This document shows positions 13,801-27,346 of a DNA stretch of 64,000 nt, piece by piece. The notes under the pieces are model-generated. The model worked only from the letters and a program-made list of their open reading frames with translations. It was not told the DNA's origin and did no database searches. Each line of letters starts with the position of its first letter. Position 1 is the stretch's first letter. This stretch comes from Chrysomallon squamiferum (Eukaryota > Mollusca > Gastropoda > Neomphalida > Peltospiridae): contig CM022674.1 in assembly GCA_012295275.1 (NCBI GenBank), positions 1,481,677-1,545,676 of the forward strand, read 5' to 3'. Both the position numbers and the translations under genes were made by a program.

Positions 13801-16800
13801 CAGTGATAGGTTTGTTTCAGGAGAGGAATAATAACAATGTTAAGTCAGTGGACCCTGGTGTAGCTGAAGTTAAGGAATACATTTGTATGTTAGAGATTGA
13901 TATTACTGTATTTCATTGTGGTTTGTGAGGTTGACGATTCTTATGGGTTTTAATAACCATTAATAAATATTTTAAAATTTGTCTGACGATGATGATGATG
14001 GATGATGATGATTATGATGATGATGATTATTATTATAATTTATTTACTTACTTCATTTTTATTTTCCAAAATAAGTATAATTTTTGTGTTATGTAGCACG
14101 TTTCAAAAATAATTGTAAGCCTGTATCTGGTTTTAAAAATAAAAAAAATATTTTGTTTCAAAAATGAAAGTTAGTGTGAGTGCACTTGAAATGTTATCAA
14201 GTCTTAACAGATTAGTCATATTGATAGGGGAATTTTATTTATTTATCTTATTTTTTTAATAAAATAAAAATGGAAAATTAATAATGATGGAAAGGAAGAA
14301 AACAAAGATATCTAGCCTCTCTTTAGCTCTTGGTTAATGTTATTCATGAATGCTCACTTCCTGGTACATTCCCCCATAGATAATTAATGTGATAATTAAC
14401 ACTTGCTTGTCAGCTACTGATCATAATATCTCCTAATCCCATACAATATGTATATGTCTAATTACTGATGAAAATGAGAAAAAGTTAGACTATGGTGACC
14501 TGTGCACATTCATAAGGTGTAGGTAAACTATCAGATATTCTTTTGGGAGTTAGAGAAAAATGTAAGAGAGAGAACAAAAGAGCCAGAACAAGAAAGACAG
14601 ACAGAGACAGACAGACAGAGACAGACAGAGAGACAGAACTTTTTTTAATAATTAAGAATTACACGAGAGAGAAAACCTTTTGCCAATCCATGCATTTTAT
14701 TTTATATTTTTGATAAACAGCAAATGATATTTGAAACAAATCTTTAGATAAACAGGAAAGCATTTGTCTTAGCTGTTAATAAACTTGTTGTGAGACCTTA
14801 AATGAAAGGACGGGTAACCCTAAAGATGCTTTGAGGACTGATCCTAATCCCTAGTCATGTGCACTACCAAGATACAGGCTTATCTGGTGCTGTGTGCAAA
14901 TACTAGCTAAAAATAGATTTCTGTAACATACGTGCATCTGCATTCAAAATGCTTGTTATTACTGCATCAGATGTAACAGTTAAAAATAGAAACAACACAA
15001 GCAAAAAATATAAAAAGAAAAAAAAAAAAAAAGATATACAGGTAATAGCTTTTTGAGTTAAAAATAGATGCAAAACTAAAAGAAAAAACGTGAAAAAACT
15101 ATATATCTGAATTGAACTTTGCATTGACAGCTGTTGGTTTTCACATGAATTGTTGAATATGTGTTAAAAAATGTCATCCTTACGCATAAACATTCACACA
15201 AAGGGAGTGTAATTATGGTAATGCAGTGCTGAAATGAGAGAGTATATATTGTACTTCGTGTTACCTCACTGGCTGATAGTTCAGTATTCAGAATCTGAAA
15301 AGGGTTGAAAAACCAGTTTAAGAAGAAAAACAAACCCATCCACATAGAGGAAGAAGGAAAAATGTATGGTGTGTTTTTTTGTATTTGTGTGTGTATGTGT
15401 GTGTGTGCACAAGTGTGTTTATTTATATATGTGTTAGTGTGTAGTGTATATGTCTGCATTTGTGTGTGTGTGTGTGTGTGTGTATAATATATATCTATTG
15501 TGTTTGTGTGTATATTTGACTTTGTGTATGTAAATCATATCTTACATAATTTTGTGTTTGTGTGTGTGTGTGTGTGTCACTGTGTGTACTTTGTATTTAA
15601 ATGTATTTTGCTTATAAATTATCTACATCATACGGTGAAATAAATTTTTTTCTCATGTAAACTATTAATAGGATTAATTTACAAAGCCCATTTTTAACTA
15701 TATATGCAAATAACATCATATATTTAAAATACGTAGACACCTGCATTTGAGAAGGAAATGAATAACCACCAATCCCCCTGCAAGAAAAGTTATGTCTGAC
15801 ATCGAGTGACCATTAATATTAAAATCTCCTCGATTACATAAAATACCTCTTTGTTCAGCCCTTCCCTGCCTCAGTGTTTTTCATTTTTCTTTTTTTCCAT
15901 TTATTGCCCCCCACCCCAGCCACCCACCCCATACAACAGACACACTGTTGTTGTAAAAAAACTGAAATATTCATCAGAATGTTATTTTAATTAAACAGAA
16001 GCATCTGCTTGCCAATGTTTTTTAATATGAATATCATACTGTCTCCTTTTACTAAGCCTGTCTAAAATAACATTTTTATATATATATATATATATATAAA
16101 AAAAAAATTGTTTTTTAATATTTTCTCATTTCGTATGTGCAGGTGTTGTATGTCAGTGATGACTGTGACTCATGAATTGGAAATTCACACTTGCTAATAA
16201 ATAATGGAAGCTGTTACTACACTTTGCCCCCTGTTTTTTGCATTCAGTTTACATTTATAATGTCATTTGGGCTTTTGTTGTCGAGGCTTCAAATGGGTGA
16301 TAAATGATGATAACAACCCTGATCTAAATATACATGCAGACATACACAAGTAAGTAAGTATATATATACCTACATACTAGATAGACATGTAAAAAGACAC
16401 ACACCCAAACTAACAGGCAGATATTATATTTATTTATTTACATTTATCTATCTATACATTCATTCATACATATTTTCATAAATACATACATACATACATA
16501 CATTACATTACATTACATTACATAATACATACATTACATTACATAATACATACATTACATTACAATACATACATACATACATACATTACATTACATACAT
16601 ACTTACATACATACATACATACATATACATTACATTACATTACATTACATTACATACATACATACATACATACATATACATAAATACACATAGATTCATC
16701 CATATATACATACACACCCATACAGATTACATATACACATATATACATGAATTCACATACATTCATACATGTCTACACACACACCCATACAGATTCACAC

Positions 16801-17066
16801 TAACATTTATATGTGTACACAGATGAACATACAGGTTTGTCTGTATTTGCAAAATGGAGGTTTTGAGTGGTTAAGGGAAAGGCAGCAGATGATGAATGTA
16901 GGATACACACATTTGTCAAGTTGTTATGTACACCGCTAAGTCATGTAGGCTTTGAGTAATGTTACACATGAAATATGCCTGTACAACAAGTTAATCCATT
17001 AAGATGAAATTTATACCACATGTGGAGCCATATTTCATTGCAGTATTACCTGACAGCGTATTTTTG

Positions 17067-17112
<46 letters not shown>

Positions 17113-19769
17113 TTATGGTTATGGTTATAGTTATGGTTATGGTTATAGTTATAGTTATAGTTATAGTTATAGTTATAGTTATAGTTATAGTTATAGTTAT
17201 AGTTTTATATATATATATATATATATATAAGAAAGATGTTCTCAGGTAAGCATCTAAAGCTGTTATTAATTCTGGTGAAAATAAAATATTGTGACATCAT
17301 TAATCTACAAACAAAGCTGACACAACTCTATGCTTTGAATGGGTTTTAAAAAAAAAAAAAAAAGGAGAAAAGTTACAGAAACAAAAACAGAAAAACAAAA
17401 CACAAAACAAAACAAAAAACAAACAAAATAAAACACAAAATAACACAAAAAAAAAAAAAAAAAAAAAGCAACAAGAACCCATCTGAAATATTCAACTGAG
17501 ATGAGAGTAAGATGGTTTCATTTCCTGTACATAATTCCATATTTTTTTTTGTTTTTTTATTTTTTTTAAAGTTAATGACCAGCTAACCTACATTCCACAA
17601 TCCACAATCATCTTCAATTTGCAACCATTTGCAACTACAGTGCCATCTTCAGCTACAACTCTGAAATAAATAAATTACACCATGTTTTGTCTGAATCTCC
17701 CTAGCCTTTCAAACTTTTACCCATCTGTTCAATTGCTCGAAACCAAACTCACCACATCACATCAACAGTTTTATTATTAACTGGATTTCATGGAAGGTTG
17801 CCAAGGCAACAGGATAGACTGTAATCAAATTACTTCCAACACATTCAGGCAGGATTCTTTGTTGTATTATAATTATTAATACTATTATTTATTTTTTTTT
17901 TTTTTATCTGTTGGCAGTGCTTGTGTTCTGAATTCGTAAATAACCTTTAGAAAGAAGATTACTTATTATTAAGCGTTACAGTTTGGTCTCATTCCAAGAA
18001 GAGTTTTTTATTTTTTATTTATGTAGCTGGGTAAATACAGATGCCAAATATATAATCAGAATATACACACAAAGCCTTTTTTAAGACCTAAATAAGCGAG
18101 ATTGTTCTGGTGAACGTTTAAGTGTGATTACGAAGATTTCCATCAACCGTAACCTAACTTTCGGTGCATAATGAAAATTAATTGTTATTCTTCTGTTTTT
18201 CATTTATACATTCATTTTTTTCTTTAAATTTATTTATATATTCATATTTTGTTTTTCTCTGCCTGTACATGCCTACAAAGTGTTTTGACATGTTTCACCT
18301 AAAATATATTAAGCATTAGTGACATTTAAGTTGAAAAAAAAAAATGAGAAAAAAAAAGAAGAAGAAGATAATGTTTAATGTCAGTGCCTTCCATCTTTGA
18401 AAATAAATAATAATATGAAGCACCCATTGTCCTCAACATTATCATAACAGTTACCATGGAAACAAAGGCTTGTTTTGTTGTTGTGTTTTTTTTTGCTGAC
18501 AACAGGACATGGTTGGTATTCTTTTCCCAGACACAGTGACAATAAAACAAGCAAAGCGACACTAGTAATTCAGGTGTACAGAATCAGCGTGCACTCAGGC
18601 GTACAAAATTCACAATTAGAGCATTCTTAGTAACAAAGACAGGTATTGAAAGAAAAAAAAAAAAAAAAAAAAAAAAAAGAGGTCAGTTTCTATGACAAGC
18701 CACACCTTGTATAAAACCAGCTGAACAATAGCGTGGTATTATTTCTGTGTGAAAAAGCTGTAACTGTATTTCGGTATTTGTGTGCTGAAAGAGATTTAAT
18801 GATAATATATATATTTTTTTATTTTTATTTTATTTTTGGTTATGGCTATGTCAGAACATGTCTTGTGTGAAGAAAAAGGATTAATTATATTCTGTATTTC
18901 TGCGTAAAAAAAAGGTTAACATTGTTTTTCAGACTGGAAAAAAACCCTTTAATCTTGTTTTTAATCTTCTGTGTATGAAAAGGAAAAAAAAAAAGGTCTA
19001 ATGGTATTCGGTATTCAGTGTAGTAGAGATCTACTAATCTGTACTTCGGTATAATATAGGTCTAAAGACATTGCGTTTTTCTGTTTGAAAGAGATCTGAT
19101 GGTTTTTGAGAAGGAAAAAGGTTTAATCATATTTTGTATTCTGTATGTTGAAAGGTGTGATGAAATATTTCAGCTTAATAAAAGATCTGATAATCTGTGG
19201 TTCAACCTAATGTAGGTCTAATGACATAATTTTTCAGTATCAAAAAGGTTATAATGATATTCTGTATTTTAGTTTAACAAAGGTCTGATACTGTTCTGTA
19301 TTTCAGAATGAAAGGGGACATATGATTTTCTGCATTTCAGCTTAATAGAGATCTGATCTTATTACCTTTTAACAGAGGTCTGATTTTAGTTTAACATAGG
19401 TTTATTTTCATTCTCTATTTCGTTTTAATAGTTTTCTAATATTCTTCTGTATTTTCAGTTTGAATGAAGTCCAATGATATTCTGTAATTTCAGTTTGCTA
19501 GAGCTCTAATGATATTAAATAATTTTGTTTTGATAGAAGTCTAATGGTATTCTGAATTCCAGCATTTTTAGGAATGATTCTGTACTTCTATATGAAAGAT
19601 GTTAATGGTGATTTGTATGGATATGAAACAGAGCTGTTAATATCTATTTCTGAGTGAAAGAAAAATCTATATTACATATTTCATTTATAATGTTGCCACA
19701 GCTGTGTATGATTATTGAAAATAATGTGCATGCGTGCTGTATAATTCCTTGTTATGTTAAACCATTTAA

Positions 19770-19812
<43 letters not shown>

Positions 19813-20112
19813 GTGCCTCTCTCTGTCTCCCCGTCTCTCTTTTATATGCACACATACATACACACAGAGAGAATATCTTGAGATTTGAATGTAAAACCTG
19901 TTCCTATAATATAGGGCACTTAATTATATCAGTGTAATACAAACTGTTGGGTAGTTTTTTGAAATACAAAGTGTCCAGCGATGTATATAATACAAAGTAT
20001 TAAATGATACCAGGTAATACAAAGTACCAAGTGATCTGTGTAACACAAAGTATCTAGTGGCATCTTTGTAATGCAAACTATCCAACTGTTTATGTAAAAC
20101 AAAGTACCACAT

Positions 20113-20172
<60 letters not shown>

Positions 20173-20595
20173 TACACAGAAATACACCCCTCACACACAC
20201 ACTATGGTACAAAGACCATTATACAGAGACCAATGTGGATTAAGTAAAGCCATAGTGACTACAGTTTATTGTGTACTGTGTAATATATATTAGTATATAG
20301 GACAAAGTGATCTCAATTCCTGTACATTACATTGGCCTTTATAATATAGTACAGTGTATTCAGTCTTCTTTTTGTAAGAGTATACAGTACACCAGAGAAA
20401 AGATTATGAAATATTAAAAAATATGTGCTTTGTTGTTTTGTTATAAAGAGCTGCAGTTTTCAACAGCCATAAAGTTGTTCAACATCTCAGCAATGGATAT
20501 TTTAAATACAGACACAGATGTGTGAACTGTATTCTTTGTACAACCATCCCTCCCTTTATTTTCAACATCTAACAAACTGTGCTATGGAGATAATT

Positions 20596-20639
<44 letters not shown>

Positions 20640-20740
20640 TTAATTTTTCTTTTGCAAAAGTTCCATAGACTTCAACATCTATTAGTCTATTCAGTACTGC
20701 CAATACAAAAAAGTGCACAAATGGTGGTATGCTTTGGAGA

Positions 20741-20777
<37 letters not shown>

Positions 20778-21914
20778 CTTTTTTATTTCTTTTCTATTTG
20801 TGAAAGACCAAAAGAGCATGGAGGATTGAGTTTCTTCCCCCTGCAGTGAACTTGTTCAGACAGGAATAGCAGAGAACAACAACAGCCTGCCAGTCAAGTC
20901 AGGCTTCCATAGCCTGTCTGTCCTTGACCAAGGGCATTTGCCTCCAGGTGTTATTGTTAAAGCTTTTCTCCACGGAGTCTAATGACTAGGAGCCTAGCTA
21001 GGCTAGCTAGAGGACTGGCTCTGCTTTCACAACACTTCTCAGCTTGCTTGCTTGCTGGCTGCCAGCTCTTGTTGTTGTTGTATTGATTCCCGATGATGTT
21101 TTTATATTTGTTTCATTGTCGATGCGGTTGTAGTCAGCTATGAATGTCTTATCTGCAGTTACCAACTTTTCACTGGATGCCTAAAACATTTTCATTTTCT
21201 ATTCTGCTGTTGTAAAAAAACACAGAAATTGCTGCTGCTGCTGCTGTTGTTTTTTTTTTTCTTCTTGCCAAATTACTGTCTGGTTCATAGATTAGATATC
21301 AAATCTTGTTATGATTTAATAGTAATTCTGAATTTCTGAATTATCTTCTGGTCGATAGTTATTACATTATGTTATTCTGGAGATTAAATGTAAATTACTT
21401 AGTATGTTTTTTTCAAATTACTGTCTGGATCACAGATTGATATCAGACTGTATTATTTTACTTCTTAAAGTTAATTTTCTTCTTTCCTTGTTTTTCTTTG
21501 AATTACTCTCAAATCATATTATGTTATTGCATGAATATACATTGCTTATATTTTTGTTTTTCCTAAATAACTTTACAGCCTAGAGATTTCAAATAATATT
21601 ATTTTAGTGTGAAATATAAATTTTACTCTTTTTTTCCTCTCTTAATTATTGTCTGATTCACAGATACCACCTAAATATGAATTCTTATTTTTTTTGGTTA
21701 TTCCAAATTATTTTTATGAAAAATTGTAACAACACTATTATTATAAAAATTTGAGAACAGAAGAATGAAGAAGGTGCAGTTTTTTTCAACAGCTTATATT
21801 CCTAAATAAATAAATACTGACTGAAACATCTGCATGCATTATAATGTGTCTCTCTGGGGAAACACTGTTACAGGTTGTCTCTGTACAATAAACACATGTA
21901 GGTATGTGTAAATA

Positions 21915-21970
<56 letters not shown>

Positions 21971-22754
21971 CAAACATATTGCCTTTCAGGATTGCAGTAG
22001 CAGTAGTTGCAATAATAAAAGTGTAGGTAGTAATATTGTTCAGTGGTAGTATTAATAATATAACTAATACTAGTACTGTAGTATTAGTATTGATAGTTAT
22101 ATGAGCCTTAATGGTATAGATAATAGCATTGCAGTAGTGGTAATAGTAACAATGATTATGAAAAACAGAAAATAATTTTAAAAAATATGTATAGAAAGGA
22201 CAGACCAACCAAAAAAAAAAAAAAAAAAAAAAACAAGAAACCTCAGGAATGTAGGAATGGATAAATATAAATAATAAAAATGTACAAATGACTGTTTCAT
22301 GTGCCAATACGAAAAACATCAACAAAAAAACACATAAAAAACAAACACAAATATATATATATATATATATATTACGTAAAACCTCTGTAACAACAGTAAA
22401 CAGATTTTTATTCGCTGTCATCCTATACATCAGGGCTTTACCTGTACAGTGTGTGTACTCGATGCACTTGGCCAAACAAAGAAAGTGTTGAGTCCTGTGA
22501 ACAAAATGTTGTACCACACAAAGGGTACTCTGTCTCTCCAGCTGTGCTCCATTGTTGTACCGCACAACAAAGGCACGTACCACCACAACAAAACAAAGGC
22601 AGAATTAGCAACATTCTTAGTTTTGGTTTTATGCTTTTGACTTTTGTATGTTTATGGATCAAACACTGGTGAAAATATCACAGCTGTAGTAGCTCTGTGT
22701 TCTTGTTGGTGTTGAAAAATGTCAGAGTTAAGGTTATTATTGTATAGAGTGTAG

Positions 22755-22799
<45 letters not shown>

Positions 22800-24208
22800 T
22801 TTATGGTTTTGTTGAAGTGAAAATAAGGCATGAAAGGAGGTAGAAATAAATAGTGTGTGTGTTTGAGAGAGAGAGAGAGAGAGAGATATCTATCACATGT
22901 CATATTAAAAACAGATACATCAACACAGGTTAATACCAGTGATATTAATCATGAGGATATAAACAGAATAACACAGTGATTATCACCACGTTACAAACAG
23001 CAATCTACAGTTCATGCAGTTAGTTACACAACTTAGAGGGAAGATACATCAATACATCACTTATATCACCAGAACTAAATTTAGAAACGATTTTATTACC
23101 TAGGCTAGTTCAGAACACATCCTGGAAAATGTCATTTAATTATTCATAGCCTGACAAACAAAGAGCGAAATGAATTCAAATAAAAGACAAAAGAGACAAA
23201 GACTGAGACAGAGACTGAGACAGAGAGAAGACAGACAAAAAACAAAGACAGAAACAAGAGGAGGAACAAATGAATGGTTCAGAGAAACAAAGCATTCTCT
23301 TTATTCTTTCTCTGAAAAGCTTGTTCACGAATTAAAACTATTTTAACTGCTCGAAAGAGAAAAAACCACCACCAGTATCACTTTCACATCTTTCAAGTAC
23401 CACTGACAAAGAAAGGAATTTCTTTTTCTTTTTTTTCTTTTCTCTTATTATTATTATTTTTTCTTTTTTTAAAAAAATACTATTTTAAGATTGGTACAAG
23501 AGTGGCAATGTTTTTTCGTGCCATGTGGAAACAGTTAACTTGTCTGCTTGGTAACTGGAGATGGCAGGATCGTTGGGCAGCAGGAATAAAAAAACAGATC
23601 ACAGTGGCTTCAGACACATCTTCTTTGACAGTTAATGAGTAACCAAGGGTCAGTCTGACACTGCACTTTTGGCCACCGCCCCTCGTCTCCCCCCCACTGC
23701 TCTTCAATTTGGAAAAATCTGGTTATCCATCTGGCTATAGTTTCATTTAATTTTTTTAAAGTTTTTTTATGTTTGTTTTTTTGTATAATTTTTCTCTGAA
23801 GGATCAAATTATTAGTTTTAGATTTAGACTTGGTATTTTTTTTTTTTTTTTTTTTTTTTTTTATTTATTGTAAGGATTGATTTAGCAATAAATTACATTC
23901 AGAAAATGTTTTCAATATTATTTATTTGTAGTTATATTTATTTTTAGGTTCAATAAAGTTGGAAAATTATATTGTATAATGTGTGTAGTGTGTGTGTGTG
24001 TGTGTGTATGTGTGTGTGTGTGTGTGTGTGTTTGTGTGTGTGTCTATCTATATATCTATAAACAATTCTAAAATATACTTATTGTATAATCAATAAATTA
24101 AGATAGATTGTTTTCAAAGGGAATGTTTTGATTCAGATAGTTGATGATGTTTTGTTCATTATGTTTATTTTTGTTGATGTTTAAGTTTGAAATGTTTCTA
24201 TATATATA

Positions 24209-24278
<70 letters not shown>

Positions 24279-24964
24279 TATATGGCTGTAGATACATTAT
24301 TTTATAAATGTGAGAATAAATGAATGAATTAACAAGAAGATTTCAGCTTATTGTCAATTATTTGTTTACAAATTCATTTAAAAAAAAAATTAAAAAAGTA
24401 TATTAATAAATAATGAATGAACGAATAAATGAATAAATAAATAAATAAATATTCACATTATTAAGAAGAATAATAAAATATAATTAATGAAATAATATTA
24501 AAAAAATAAAAACAAAATTAAAAAAAATTAAAAACAAAGGACAGCAAAATATCGTCAGAAATATTACTAAGAAATTCTTTTTTTTTTTAAAGTCAGTGAA
24601 TTACTGCTTAATTTTGTTAAAAATGAACATGAAGACAGAAAATTAAAATTAATGTTACTTTTGTTATTTCCAGGACAGACGAAAATACAGCAGACCCACC
24701 TTACAATAATGAACAGCAGTTTCGCGGTCGTGCAAGAGAAAGAACTTTTAACCAGACAAAATTTCCACATGGAAAACAGTTTGAAAGGTATAAAATGAGT
24801 TTACGTTCAAAAAGTAAAATAAAAATAATGAATAAAAAAAAAAAAAAAAATAATAAAAGCATGTGATACTGATCTATAAGAGAGAGATAAAAGTATAATC
24901 GACTGAAAACTTAGTAAAGAAAAATAAAAATTATTATCTACCTCAAGTTATATCAATAGCACAG

Positions 24965-24999
<35 letters not shown>

Positions 25000-25555
25000 A
25001 ATATAGAAACAAACAACAAAGAAAGAAACCAGTAGACAGCATGAAGAATATAGAACAAGTATAAAAATATAAATGGAAAGTTAAACTACATTGACTTGAT
25101 TTACAGAAATAGCATATTTTTTTTTTTTTTACAGACATAATTGGCCCACACAATCATACATTTCTATGTTTTCAGCTGTAATGGCAATGTTTCAAAGCTG
25201 CTTGACATGTGTAGACTTAGAAGTGCTTGTTGTGCACTATTTCCCATTCCAGACTTAATCCTCTGTTATTAATCTGAGGCTATAGTCAAAACTGGCGACA
25301 TAAATAAATAAAAATAAAAATAATTTTAGAAAAGAAAAGAAAAAAAAAGATAAGAAAGTACCAAGTTCATTAAAAAATTGTTTATTGTTTGTGCAAACAA
25401 CTGGTTTATTGAAGGTTGTGGAATGAATTTGTTTGTGTTTATGAAAGGGTATATATATATAAAAGATGTTTTGCTGCTAATTAAAAAGGAGTAGCCCATC
25501 ATAAAGTGTGTGTAAAGGAAAAGAATAGCCATTATATAGCATCAGATACTTGTCC

Positions 25556-25626
<71 letters not shown>

Positions 25627-26588
25627 TTGCTATCTCTGTTTTCTGTGTCTGTACAGTCATTGTTAATCATATGCTGAAGATATTTCATCTTTACCACTCA
25701 GACAAAGTGATATTGTGTTTTTATTGTAATGCATTAATTCTGTTCAGGCCCATTAATATATCAGCAGTTGGTTCATGCAATACTTTCAACTGGCATAAAC
25801 ATTTCAATGAAAGTTAAACTAATTTTCATCTGTGTGCATGTGTGTGTCACAAGATATATTAACCTAGTTTATTTTTTATTTTTATATTATTTTAATTTAT
25901 TTTATTTTATTTTAATTTTTATTATTTTATTTTATTTTATTTTATTTTATTTTATTTTATTTTATTTTATTTTATTTTATTTTATTTTATTTTATTTTAT
26001 GTTTTTTTTTTTATTTTGTTTTTATATTTTATTTTATTTCATTTATTCTTGAAACTGCTTTAAGAAACATTTTAAGGAAATTTGCAGTCGATTAATTTTT
26101 CTAATGGACGAAATACCGAACTGATATTTTCTGGTAACGGTTCTTGCTATTATTAACCCTTTCAGACTTTGAATTATTGGGATGTAAAAAAAAAAAAACT
26201 TCCAGTCAGTTAATAGTTTCATGAGTTGTTCGGGTTGCTGGATGGCAGAGTGTTTAATTAGCACAGTTGAGTGGTTGGACTTTCTGAACAGGAATCCCAA
26301 GTGAGGAATATTCCATACTGAAGTTGCTGAAGCAGTTTGCTCTATTATTGCGTATTCAATAGGCTAAAAGCATTTCTAAATTTAGTTCTTCAGTATTGCA
26401 ACACAATTTAATTAATCTTCCCTTTAACTGCAGTGTTTGTGGATTTGTGTTTGTCACATGGTGATAATCACTATGTGTATTATTTGTATCCTTGTATGTA
26501 ATATGAGCTGTATTTATCTCAGCTAAAATAAATAAATATATATATATGTATATGTATATATATATGTATATGTATATATATGTATATG

Positions 26589-26638
<50 letters not shown>

Positions 26639-27303
26639 GTATGTATATGTATATGTGTATATATGTATATGTATATGTATATATATATAGATATATATAT
26701 GTGTATATGTATATATATATATGATGTGTGTATATTTGTGGTGTGTTTGTGTGTGGGTGTGTGTGTCAGATGATAAACTTCTAGCTGGACAGACAGAAAA
26801 ATAGATACACAGACACACAGACATCCTGGCAAGCAGTATTGATCTAAATGTGATATTTCTGTTTTTCACTTCTGCTTCTTATTACGTCTGAGAATGACTG
26901 AGAGTCAGATTTGAAGACATCTGAGAAATTATCATTAAATTTTTTTTTTGTTGGTATATAAATATATATATATATATGTTTTTTTAAAAACGTGGTGGTT
27001 GTTTTTCAGAGGCGCAACGTTTCCGCGTCAGACTGCGGCGTTGCGACAGGCAGACAGTTACTCGAGTGAAAAGGAGGGAGGGTTGGACAAGTCCCGGGCG
27101 TCGTCGCCGCATCACTCCCAGACCAGCAACAGGACGAGGAAGAAGACGTCGCGGTCAGCTAGTCACTCAAGGTCAAGGTCAAGCAGCAGTGGGAGCTGGT
27201 CCTCTCACAGCAGTGGGTCCCGGTCCCGATCAAGAAGGTAAAAAAAAAAAAGTTTTAAATTTCATATAAGAATGTTTATTTGTTTGTTTGTTTATTTATT
27301 TGT

Positions 27304-27346
<43 letters not shown>

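Larger units (their letters stand above)
10681..24673 (+). other. spen intron, 13,993 bases
   Basis: Between the RRM1 exon and the first linker exon. No exon-like sequence was recognised. Contents: diverged minisatellites near 11340-12010, 12950-13510, 18730-19640 and 19929-20110 (listed separately), ATAC/ATTAC repeats at 16430-16690, GA then TTATAG repeats at 17069-17203, CT at 19771-19842 and 20115-20168, CA at 20599-20636 and 21917-21966, poly(A) at 22759-22796, and TG at 23985-24044 and GA at 24212-24276. Two more complex islands lie at about 20860-21130 and 23490-23710. Confidence 0.85.

Noticed and set aside
17112-17203. Hexamer array considered as interstitial telomere repeat
   Set aside because: The units are TTATGG/TTATAG, not TTAGGG or a known telomere variant.
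22507-22570. Two similar TGTTGTACC(A/G)CACAA words about 45 bases apart
   Set aside because: Too short and isolated to distinguish from chance in this repetitive intron.
21786-22586. 266-codon minus-strand open frame
   Set aside because: Composed of translated microsatellite (alternating Val/Cys from a CA tract), poly-Phe from an A-run and AT-rich sequence; no domain-like composition and it lies inside the spen intron.
26356-26832. 158-codon minus-strand and overlapping Tyr/Ile-rich open frames
   Set aside because: Simple translation of the TA/TATG microsatellite.
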